From positions 1 to 11,712 of the forward strand of contig DVHY01000202.1 in assembly GCA_018711755.1 (NCBI GenBank): a stretch of 11,712 bases of DNA, given 5' to 3'. Below the pieces are notes generated by a model. It ran no database searches and was not told the origin of the DNA. It saw only the letters and a list, made by a program, of their open reading frames with translations. This DNA is from Candidatus Limivicinus faecipullorum. GTDB lineage: Bacteria > Bacillota > Clostridia > Oscillospirales > Oscillospiraceae. A program made the position numbers and the translations under genes. This document shows positions 5,675-11,712 of this stretch, piece by piece. The first letter of the stretch is position 1; the number at the start of each line of letters is the position of its first letter.

Positions 5675-6793
5675 TTTCTCCCCGGCGCAGCGGCTGAGCA
5701 GCAGGCTCAGGCCCGGGCGGTACAGTCTGTCTCCGCTCCGGAGGCTGAGACCGGCCAGCCCGCCTTCCCCGGCCAGGGAAATGCGCCGGGAGATGGAGCG
5801 GGCGTCTTCGTACCAGACCACCCGCCGCCGTCCCTGGCCGCCGCAGGTGAAAAAGGGGGCCTGGGCGCAGCGGTCGAACTTTATCTCCGCACCGGTGGAT
5901 ATGGCCATGTCCGCCGCAAGGCGGCAGGGCAGGGGCCGCCCCTCGTCGCCCTGGCGCCAGGGAAGGTCCCAGCTGTACCCGCAGCTGGACAGGCTCAGCA
6001 GGGTCTTCCCCGGCGGGATGAGGGAGGCGGCGTAGTCTATGACCGCCGCCGTCCTGTCCGCCGGGGATATGGCCTGGGGCGAGGTAAAGGCGCCGCCCCA
6101 GTCATGGCAGAGGAGTATCACCCGGTCGGCGCAGCGGCCAAGGGTCTCATAGTCATGGCCGGCGCAGAGGGGGGACTCCGCCGTGGCGGCGGTCTTGGGG
6201 GCCAGGGACACGAAGAGATAGCGGCCGGCGGCGTGGAGGGCCTGGGACAGGCTCTGGGCAAAGCGGCTGTAATTGTCCCGGTCAAAGGCGAAAAGGTACT
6301 GGAAGTTCAGTTCTACTCCCATGTAGCCTTCCGCCTCCAGCAGCCCCGGCAGCCGGGCGGCCAGGTCCAGGGCGAGAGCCGGGTCGCTAAAAAACTGGTG
6401 GGCCAGCAGGGCGGAAAAACCGCCCTGGGCCAGGTTGCTTAGGCTGAGCAGAGGCTGCACGGAATGCTCATATGCCAGGCGCAGCAGCGCCCCGGCCTCA
6501 GGCAGGCCCAGCTGGCCCTGGGGTGTGAGGGCGCAGCTTCGGACGCAGAGCCAGCTGAGGCCGGGCAGCAGCTCCTCCAGCAGCGCGCTCTCCGCCCGGG
6601 GGCTGAGAGCGGCGGACAGCTCCATGCTCCGGGGGACGTCACCATGGCCGGTATCCAATACCAGGCTCAGACCGGGGCACAGCCGCCGCGGGTCCGAGAG
6701 CTGGTTCAGACGCCGTATTTCTTCCGCCTCCAGGCTAAAGCTGCGGGCGACGGAGGGAAGACCGTCTCCCGGTCGGACGATATAGATTTCCAT
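5666..6793 (-). CDS. LysM plus GH18-fold protein (SleL/YaaH-like), probably catalytically dead
   Basis: A 375-aa protein with one LysM peptidoglycan-binding domain (3-47, YIVRPGDGLPSVA...) and a glycoside hydrolase family 18 barrel (about 60-370) of the type found in spore cortex-lytic SleL/YaaH N-acetylglucosaminidases. Support comes from the LNFQYLFAFDRDNYSRFAQ segment (162-180), HDWGG (230-234), PPGKTLLSLSSCGYSWDLPW (260-279) and the closing YEDARS...GGLAGLSL part. No signal peptide is present, as in spore-loaded SleL. The catalytic DxxDxDxE motif reads M158, E161, N163, Q165, so the acid/base Glu and the supporting Asp are amides; the nucleotides AAC and CAG confirm this. It may therefore bind glycan without cutting. 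Known SleL proteins usually carry two LysM domains. AAGGAG lies six bases before the ATG. It is transcribed alone, divergent from pepF; no clear promoter was found, and a sporulation sigma factor is possible. Confidence 0.8.
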   Translation of the reverse strand: MEIYIVRPGDGLPSVARSFSLEAEEIRRLNQLSDPRRLCPGLSLVLDTGHGDVPRSMELSAALSPRAESALLEELLPGLSWLCVRSCALTPQGQLGLPEAGALLRLAYEHSVQPLLSLSNLAQGGFSALLAHQFFSDPALALDLAARLPGLLEAEGYMGVELNFQYLFAFDRDNYSRFAQSLSQALHAAGRYLFVSLAPKTAATAESPLCAGHDYETLGRCADRVILLCHDWGGAFTSPQAISPADRTAAVIDYAASLIPPGKTLLSLSSCGYSWDLPWRQGDEGRPLPCRLAADMAISTGAEIKFDRCAQAPFFTCGGQGRRRVVWYEDARSISRRISLAGEGGLAGLSLRSGDRLYRPGLSLLLSRCAGEKLI

Positions 6794-6845
6794 AGGCTGC
6801 TCCTTATACGGTTTTATATATCTATATTCAGGGGCGGCCCGGTAT

Positions 6846-6874
6846 TTGCAGCCGGGGCGGGCTTATGTTATAAT
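6846..6874 (+). promoter_or_regulatory. SigA-type promoter of pepF
   Basis: TTGCAG (-35, 6846-6851), a 17-bp spacer, and a perfect TATAAT (-10, 6869-6874) preceded by TGT, giving an extended -10. Transcription should begin near 6881. The leader of about 45 bases holds a small 5-bp hairpin (6888-6892 with 6897-6901) ahead of the ribosome binding site. Confidence 0.8.
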
Positions 6875-6925
6875 GACTTTAAAAACCGGCGCGGCAGCGC
6901 CCGAAAACAGCATTGGAGGACAGAC

Positions 6926-8725
6926 ATGGCAAAGGAAAAGATACCACCGAGAGATGAAGTAAAAGAGGAATTTACCTGGGATCTCACAGAGATATATGAA
7001 AGCGACGAAAAATGGGCGGAGGAGTTTGCGGCTCTGGAATCCGTTCCCGCCCGGCTGGAGAGCTTCCGGGGCAGCCTGGGGGAGAGCGCCGGCACTCTGC
7101 TGGAGTTCTTCCGCCTGGACGACAGCATATCCCTCAGACTGGAAAAGCTGGCGGGCTACGCCGGCTGCAAGGCCGACCAGGACCTGGCCAATGGCTTTTA
7201 CCAGGACATGCGGGGCAAGGCCATGCGCCGCTGCGTGGAGATATCCGAGGCCTCGGCCTTCGCGAGACCGGAGATAATGGCCATACCTGAGGAGAAGCTG
7301 GAGAGCTTTTACGCCGCCCGCCCGGAGCTGGAGGAGTACCGGCGCAGCCTCTACAGGATACGCCGCCGGGCGGAGCACATCCTCTCGCCGGCGGAGGAAA
7401 AGCTGCTCTCCGCCGCCGGGGAGATGGCCGACAGCCCAGACAATATAGGCGGAGCCTTGAGAAACGCCGACCTGCGCTTTGAGGATGCGGTGGACTCCAA
7501 GGGGGAGAGGCATCCCCTCAGCTCCGGCACCCTGGTGCCCCTTATGGAGAGCTCCGACAGGACGCTGAGAAAGAGCGCCTTTGAAAACTGCTTTTGCCGC
7601 TACGGCGAGTTCAAAAACACCGTGGCCTCCATCCTGGACGCCCAGTTCAAGCAGCTGAATTTCTTCGCCAGGGCCAGGAAATATCCCTCCACCCTTGCCG
7701 CCGCCCTGGACGGCACCGAGGTGCCGGAGGAGGTATACATGAACCTTATCTCCGCCGTCCATGAGAACATGGAGGCCATGTACCGCTATGTGCGCCTGAG
7801 AAAAAGGGCCCTGGGCGTGGAGGAGCTGCACATGTACGACGTGTACACCCCCATCGTGGCCGACGCTGCGGAGAAGATAAGCTACGAACAGGCCAAGGAG
7901 ACGGTGCTCTCCGCCCTCAGCGTGCTGGGGGAGGACTATGTGGAGCTGCTGAAAAAGGGCTTTGATGGGCGCTGGATAGACGTGTACGAAAACCAGGGCA
8001 AGCGCAGCGGGGCCTATTCCTCCGGCATCTCCCGGCCCCATCCCTATGTGCTTTTGAACCACAAGGACAATCTGGAGTCCATGTTCACCATAGCCCATGA
8101 GATGGGCCACGCCCTGCACAGCTACTACAGCTGCAAAAACCAGCCGGTGAGCACCAGCGACTATGTGATCTTTGTGGCGGAGGTGGCCTCCACATGCAAC
8201 GAGATACTGCTGGTGAGAAAGCTGCTGGAGCAGACCGGCGACAAAAAGCGCAGAGCCTACCTTATAAACCATTTCCTGGAACAGTTCAAAGGCACCGTCT
8301 ACCGCCAGACCATGTTCGCCGAGTTCGAGCTGGAGATGGGGCGCATGTCCTGGGCCGGGGAGAGCCTCACCGCCGAGGAGCTGTGCAGAAAGTATCTGGA
8401 GCTCAACAAGCTGTACTTCGGGCCGGATATGGTCTCCGACGAGCTCATCGGCCTGGAGTGGGCCAGAATACCCCACTTCTTCTATAATTACTATGTGTTC
8501 CAGTACGCCACCGGCTTCGCCGCCGCTGCGGCCATAGCCCAGCGCATTCTCACCGAGGGGGCGCCGGCGGTGGAGGACTACAAGAGGTTCCTCTCCTCCG
8601 GCGGCAGCTCCGACCCCATCAGCCTGCTGAAGATCGCCGGGGTGGATATGGCCAGCCCAGAGCCCGTGGCGGCGGCCTTAAGACTTTTTAATGAGCTGAT
8701 AGGGGAACTGGAAGAACTGATATAA
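6926..8725 (+). CDS. pepF: Oligoendopeptidase F (M3B zinc metallopeptidase)
   Basis: A 599-aa cytoplasmic peptidase, the usual PepF length, that cleaves short peptides and helps recycle amino acids. The zinc motif HEMGH is at 391-395 (H391, E392, H395), and the third ligand is most likely E419 in VAEVASTCNE, the typical M3 arrangement. The N-terminus (FTWDLTEIYESDEKWAEEF) is characteristic of PepF, and an M3 N-terminal domain fills about 110-180. The start was chosen because GGAGG (6915-6919) lies six bases before this ATG and just after the promoter; the frame stays open far upstream, but only as antisense to the LysM-GH18 gene. A 62-bp gap with no clear terminator separates it from the stator genes, so some read-through is possible. 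No signal peptide is seen. Confidence 0.95.
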   Translation: MAKEKIPPRDEVKEEFTWDLTEIYESDEKWAEEFAALESVPARLESFRGSLGESAGTLLEFFRLDDSISLRLEKLAGYAGCKADQDLANGFYQDMRGKAMRRCVEISEASAFARPEIMAIPEEKLESFYAARPELEEYRRSLYRIRRRAEHILSPAEEKLLSAAGEMADSPDNIGGALRNADLRFEDAVDSKGERHPLSSGTLVPLMESSDRTLRKSAFENCFCRYGEFKNTVASILDAQFKQLNFFARARKYPSTLAAALDGTEVPEEVYMNLISAVHENMEAMYRYVRLRKRALGVEELHMYDVYTPIVADAAEKISYEQAKETVLSALSVLGEDYVELLKKGFDGRWIDVYENQGKRSGAYSSGISRPHPYVLLNHKDNLESMFTIAHEMGHALHSYYSCKNQPVSTSDYVIFVAEVASTCNEILLVRKLLEQTGDKKRRAYLINHFLEQFKGTVYRQTMFAEFELEMGRMSWAGESLTAEELCRKYLELNKLYFGPDMVSDELIGLEWARIPHFFYNYYVFQYATGFAAAAAIAQRILTEGAPAVEDYKRFLSSGGSSDPISLLKIAGVDMASPEPVAAALRLFNELIGELEELI

Positions 8726-8787
8726 CGTCAAATTAAAGGCAGGTCTTGGAAAAGACATTATAAAGATAAATACAGGAGGATAAGGAT

Positions 8788-9702
8788 ATGCCGGATATAA
8801 AGGGAATGCTCCCCGTGGGCGTCATCGTGATAACGGCCATTGTGGCCCTGTTCGTTTTGGCGGTGGTCCTGCTGCTCTATCTCAGCGCACGCTACAAATT
8901 CCTGAGCGCCGCCGTGGCCGGCTCCGGGGACAAGAGCGGGGGCTTCCTCCGCTATGTTAAGGAGGATTTCTCCCAGGCCTACAAGAAGTACGGCCAGGAT
9001 GTGAACACCCCGGCCCTGGTGGCCAACGCCGTCAGCGTGAAGCTGCCGGGACTGCTGCTCATCGAGCGATTCATAAACAACGCCGTCTCCCTCTTCGTGA
9101 CTCTGGGGCTCTTCGGCACCTTCCTGGGATTGAGCCTCTCCGTATCCTCTCTTACAGAGCTCATCGGCTACAGCAACACCGACCAGTGGCTCAGCGTTCT
9201 GGACAGCGTGGGCACCGGGCTCATGTCCGCCCTGTCGGGCATGGGCGTGGCCTTCTATACCTCCCTGGCAGGCGTGGCCTGCTCCATAATACTGACCTTG
9301 CTGCGCTCGGTGTTCAGCCCCCAGGCCCAGAGGGAAAAACTGGAGACCCAGGTGGAGCTGTGGCTGGACCACGAACTGGCCCCCACCCTGCCTACGGAGC
9401 GGGCCAAGGACGACGTGCAGCTGGTCCACCAGATGATACGGGCTCTGGACTCTGCCGCCGCCAGCATGGACAGGACTTTAAAACAGTCCACCGAGGAGAT
9501 GAAGCTGACCCTGGCCGCCGCCAAGGAGCCCCTGGCGGACTTCAGCCGCACGGTGGACGGCTTCAACGAGGGCGTGCGGGACTTCTCGGAATTCGACTAC
9601 AATCTGCGGGGCACCGTGGAGAGGCTGGACGTATGCATCCGGGATCTGGTGGGCGTGCTGCGCTCCGCCTCCCGGGGTATTGAAAGGAGCGGCCGGCAAT
9701 GA
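8788..9702 (+). CDS. MotA/TolQ/ExbB proton-channel family protein (ZorA-like)
   Basis: A 304-aa inner-membrane protein, the channel subunit of an ion-driven stator. Membrane helices lie at about 10-33, 98-122 and 145-173. The family motifs are LGLFGTFLGL (106-115) and MGVAFYTSLAGVACSII (152-168); T111 and T158/S159 sit where ExbB/TolQ/ZorA proteins line the ion path. Residues 175-300 form a cytoplasmic, probably helical tail. Such a tail is found in ZorA of the Zorya antiphage system, though ZorA tails are commonly much longer. GGAGG (8775-8779) precedes the ATG, and its stop overlaps the next gene by four bases (ATGA), so the two subunits are made together. No flagellar, Tol or Ton genes are nearby. 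The best label is a ZorA-like stator subunit of unknown purpose. Confidence 0.85.
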   Translation: MPDIKGMLPVGVIVITAIVALFVLAVVLLLYLSARYKFLSAAVAGSGDKSGGFLRYVKEDFSQAYKKYGQDVNTPALVANAVSVKLPGLLLIERFINNAVSLFVTLGLFGTFLGLSLSVSSLTELIGYSNTDQWLSVLDSVGTGLMSALSGMGVAFYTSLAGVACSIILTLLRSVFSPQAQREKLETQVELWLDHELAPTLPTERAKDDVQLVHQMIRALDSAAASMDRTLKQSTEEMKLTLAAAKEPLADFSRTVDGFNEGVRDFSEFDYNLRGTVERLDVCIRDLVGVLRSASRGIERSGRQ

Positions 9703-10664
9703 GAAGAACAGGCAGCTACAGGCACCCGGAATCCGGCGGTGAACAGGGCTTCTGGCCCTCCTACGCCGATATGATGAGCGCCGTTGCCCTTATCCTGTTT
9801 TTCCTCATGCTGCTGTCCTACATACAAAATCTGGTTACGGGCAACGACCTCCAGAACACCCAGGAGGTGCTGGAGACCACAAGGCTCCAGGTGCAGCTGA
9901 CCCAGGAACAGTTGGAGAGCCTCACCGACGAGCTGAATCTTAAACAGGACCAGATAGAGGACTACTCCCTCCAGATAGTCCAGCAGACGGAAAAGCTGGA
10001 GGCCCAGCAGCAGCTCATAGGCCGGCAGGAGGCCTACCTTCTGGCGGCAAACGACGAGCTCACCGACATGCGCAACCAGATGCAGACCATTGCGGTGCTG
10101 CGCCTGTCCATCCTGGAGCAGATACGCCAGAGCATCGTGGAGGTCATGGGGGACGCTTCCAAGGTGAGCATCGGCGACAACGGCAACATCATCCTCTCCG
10201 ACAGCGTGCTCTTCGACCTGGGCTCGGCGGATATAAAGCCGGACAGCGTAGGAGTCTTGGATGAGCTGGTGGATGTGTTTTACAAGTTCCTCAGCGACGG
10301 AGAGAACGCCAAGTACGTGGACAGCATAGTCATCTCCGGCCACACGGACATTACCGGTACCGCCCAGACCAACCGGGATCTCTCCACCGACAGGGCAAAT
10401 TCCGTCATAAGTTATCTGCTCACCGGGAAAAACGGCATACTGAACAACTACGCCCAGTACTTCTGCGCCGCCGGCTACGGAGCCACCAGGCCCGTGGCCT
10501 CCAACGACACCGAGGAGGGCAAGGCCGCTAACCGGCGTATAGAGATATCCATGATACTCAAGGACGACACCGTGCTGGAGATAGTGGACAACTACCTGGC
10601 TATGGAGCTGCCAGGGACGGAGCTCGCCCCCCAGGCCAGCCCCTCGCCCTCTCCGGCGGCTTAA
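9699..10664 (+). CDS. OmpA/MotB-family peptidoglycan-binding stator protein (ZorB-like)
   Basis: A 321-aa partner of the upstream channel protein. The N-terminus holds FWPSYADMMSAVALILFFLM (18-37), a single membrane helix with the ion-binding Asp (D24) at its start, as in MotB and ZorB. A long coiled coil follows (about 50-135), then an OmpA-like domain (about 155-288) with SDSVLFDLGSADIKP (167-181), GHTD (214-217) and NRRIEI (278-283). D217 and R232, the pair that holds diaminopimelate in OmpA-like domains, are both present, so anchoring to the cell wall is expected. The C-terminus is a short Pro/Ser-rich tail. AAAGGAG precedes the overlapping start. The long coiled coil suggests a spacer suited to a thick Gram-positive wall. 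Its operon continues into an MBL-fold hydrolase after 13 bp. Confidence 0.87.
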   Translation: MRRTGSYRHPESGGEQGFWPSYADMMSAVALILFFLMLLSYIQNLVTGNDLQNTQEVLETTRLQVQLTQEQLESLTDELNLKQDQIEDYSLQIVQQTEKLEAQQQLIGRQEAYLLAANDELTDMRNQMQTIAVLRLSILEQIRQSIVEVMGDASKVSIGDNGNIILSDSVLFDLGSADIKPDSVGVLDELVDVFYKFLSDGENAKYVDSIVISGHTDITGTAQTNRDLSTDRANSVISYLLTGKNGILNNYAQYFCAAGYGATRPVASNDTEEGKAANRRIEISMILKDDTVLEIVDNYLAMELPGTELAPQASPSPSPAA

Positions 10665-10677
10665 AAGGAGGACAGAC

Positions 10678-11556
10678 ATGTACGAACTTTATCAGGCCCT
10701 GGGGAACAGCTACTATATCCAGAGCCCGGCCAAGATAGGCCTGGTGCGCCTGGACGAGAAGCAGGTGTGCCTCATAGACAGCGGCAACGACAAGGACGCC
10801 GGACGCCGGCTGCGAAAGCTCCTGGACGAAAAGGGCTGGAAGCTCACAGCCATATACAACACCCACGCCAACGCCGACCACAACGGGGGCAACCGCTATC
10901 TCCAGCAGCAGACCGGCTGCAAAATATACGCCCCGGGGATAGACTGCGTGGTGAACCGCCACCCCATCCTAGAGCCCGCCTTCCTCTACGGGGGCTTTCC
11001 ACCCAAAGAGCTCAGGCACAAGTTCCTCCTGGCCCAGGAGAGCGACACCGAGTATCTCACAAAGGAGGCTCTGCCGGAAGGCATGGAGGCCATAGAGCTG
11101 CCCGGCCACTTTTTCAACATGGTGGGCTACCGCACGGCGGACGATGTGGTATACCTGGCCGACTGCCTGTCCAGCCGGGAGACTCTGGAGAAATATCAGG
11201 TGGCCTTCATCTATGACGTGGCCGCCTATCTGGACACTCTGGAAAAGGTGAAGGCCATGGAGGCAAAGCTCTTTGTCCCGGCCCACGCCCAGGCCACGGA
11301 GGATATCGCTCCCCTGGCCCAGTACAATATCGACAAGGTGAAGGAGATAGCCGGGCGCATGCTGGAGATGTGCCGGGAGCCCTTGATGTTCGAGGAGCTT
11401 TTGCAGAAGCTCTTCAAAGCCTATGAGCTGGCCTTGAATTTCGAGCAGTACGCCCTGGTGGGCAGCACCGTGCGCTCCTTCCTCACCTGGCTCAAGGAGA
11501 GCGGGAGGATTGAGGCCGTCTTTGACGACAGCCGCCTGCTGTGGCGGAGTATATAG
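10678..11556 (+). CDS. MBL-fold metallo-hydrolase
   Basis: A 292-aa cytoplasmic protein with the metallo-beta-lactamase fold. Visible metal motifs are THANADHNGGN (62-72: H63, D67 and H68 present, with Asn65 where HxHxDH has the second His), H144 in LPGHFFN, D162 in YLADCL, and H203 in PAHA. The Asn variant recurs in an MBL subgroup known to me from similar proteins, so it need not abolish activity, but it may leave one metal site. The part after about 237 is helical and may be a winged-helix-like domain. There is no signal peptide. The substrate is unknown; thiolesters, phosphoesters and lactones are all possible in this family. AGGAGG precedes the ATG, which starts 13 bp after the ZorB-like gene, and a strong terminator follows. 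It is clearly the third gene of the stator operon. Confidence 0.85.
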   Translation: MYELYQALGNSYYIQSPAKIGLVRLDEKQVCLIDSGNDKDAGRRLRKLLDEKGWKLTAIYNTHANADHNGGNRYLQQQTGCKIYAPGIDCVVNRHPILEPAFLYGGFPPKELRHKFLLAQESDTEYLTKEALPEGMEAIELPGHFFNMVGYRTADDVVYLADCLSSRETLEKYQVAFIYDVAAYLDTLEKVKAMEAKLFVPAHAQATEDIAPLAQYNIDKVKEIAGRMLEMCREPLMFEELLQKLFKAYELALNFEQYALVGSTVRSFLTWLKESGRIEAVFDDSRLLWRSI

Positions 11557-11585
11557 GGAAGCGCCGTACAATACAATATGGAAAA

Positions 11586-11611
11586 AGAGGGTCCCGCCGG
11601 GCCCTCTTTTT
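11586..11611 (+). terminator. Rho-independent terminator of the stator-MBL operon
   Basis: A 9-bp stem with one G-U pair (11586-11594 with 11599-11607, CGCC loop) is flanked by As on the left and a run of Ts on the right. This is a strong intrinsic terminator that could also work in the opposite direction. Confidence 0.92.
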
Positions 11612-11622
11612 GCTATATGCTA

Positions 11623-11650
11623 TTGAAATTTCCCCATTTATCTGTATAAT
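11623..11650 (+). promoter_or_regulatory. SigA-type promoter of the right-edge gene
   Basis: TTGAAA (-35, 11623-11628), a 16-bp spacer, and TATAAT (-10, 11645-11650). The start site should be near 11657, about 25 bases before the next ATG. Confidence 0.82.
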
Positions 11651-11681
11651 GACAGTGTTAAAAAAACAATGAGGTGAAGCA

Positions 11682-11712
11682 ATGAAAGCTATAGTCAGTG
11701 TTTTTGCCAAGG
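11682..11712 (+). CDS. Start of a probable ACT-domain protein (partial, cut by the window edge)
   Basis: Only ten codons are visible: MKAIVSVFAK. GAGGTG (11671-11676) sits five bases before the ATG, and a consensus promoter lies just upstream, so the gene itself is well supported. The opening resembles the MKAIVxVxGKD start of small ACT-domain (UPF0237/GcvR-like) regulators, which bind amino acids. With so few residues the family call is tentative. Confidence 0.6.
   Translation, partial: MKAIVSVFAK

Noticed and set aside
6464..6925. N-terminal extension of PepF (frame open 154 codons upstream)
   Set aside because: The extension is antisense to the GH18-like gene, lies upstream of the pepF promoter, and would not be homologous to PepF. 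The ATG at 6926 has a proper GGAGG.
6863..8476. A 537-codon minus-strand open frame opposite pepF
   Set aside because: It is a shadow of the PepF coding strand; the product is His/Gly/Val-rich with no domain, and no promoter or Shine-Dalgarno fits it.
8726..8787. Terminator or promoter between pepF and the stator genes
   Set aside because: The only hairpin is a 5-bp stem (GTCTT/AAGAC) without a T-run. AT-rich stretches there do not give a -35/-10 pair at acceptable spacing, so neither is called.
9597..10679. A 360-codon minus-strand open frame opposite the ZorB-like gene
   Set aside because: It is antisense to a gene with intact MotB and OmpA motifs, and its product has the same composition bias as the other shadow frames.
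8788..11556. A complete Zorya antiphage system
   Set aside because: Only ZorA/ZorB-like proteins are present. No ZorC, ZorD (helicase) or ZorE-type gene occurs in the window, and PepF and the MBL protein are not known Zorya parts.

Overview
The window looks like a chromosomal segment of a high-GC, probably spore-forming member of the class Clostridia, most likely Oscillospirales/Oscillospiraceae. This is inferred from protein families and style, not from a marker gene. The supporting signs are strong AGGAGG-type ribosome binding sites, TTGNNN/TATAAT promoters, an ECF-type transporter S component, a SleL/YaaH-like LysM-GH18 protein, PepF, and heavy use of ATA (Ile) and AGG/AGA (Arg) codons despite high GC. 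There is no rRNA, tRNA, CRISPR array, transposase or prophage gene.

Layout. (1) Positions 87-4156, minus strand: a tight five-gene membrane/envelope operon from a consensus promoter at 4200-4227. In transcription order it encodes a two-helix membrane protein with an NTF2/DUF4878-like domain, a membrane-anchored phosphodiester glycosidase (NAGPA-type) protein, a divergent Lgt-fold membrane protein, an anchored DUF4430 (transcobalamin beta-domain-like) protein, and an ECF S component. (2) 4346-4921, plus strand: a CDP-alcohol phosphatidyltransferase (PgsA family). (3) 4985-5674: a small alpha-helical protein (minus) and an Xre-family repressor (plus), divergent from an intergenic region with two mirror-image promoters carrying CCATGG operator-like palindromes in identical positions. 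(4) 5666-6793, minus: a LysM-GH18 protein of the spore cortex-lytic type whose catalytic acids are all replaced. (5) 6926-8725, plus: oligoendopeptidase F. (6) 8788-11556, plus: a three-gene operon of a MotA/TolQ/ExbB (ZorA-like) stator subunit, an OmpA/MotB (ZorB-like) subunit and an MBL-fold hydrolase, closed by a strong terminator. (7) 11682 to the right edge: the first ten codons of a probable ACT-domain protein behind its own promoter.

How the parts may work together. Most genes concern the cell envelope: phospholipid head-group synthesis, peptidoglycan-binding proteins, a peptidoglycan-anchored ion-driven stator, and vitamin-type uptake. The best candidates for undescribed biology are the ZorAB-like stator pair linked to an MBL hydrolase with none of the known Zorya effectors visible, the Xre/small-protein switch with its symmetric promoter-operators, the GH18 pseudoenzyme, and the Lgt-like protein lacking catalytic positions in the DUF4430/ECF operon.
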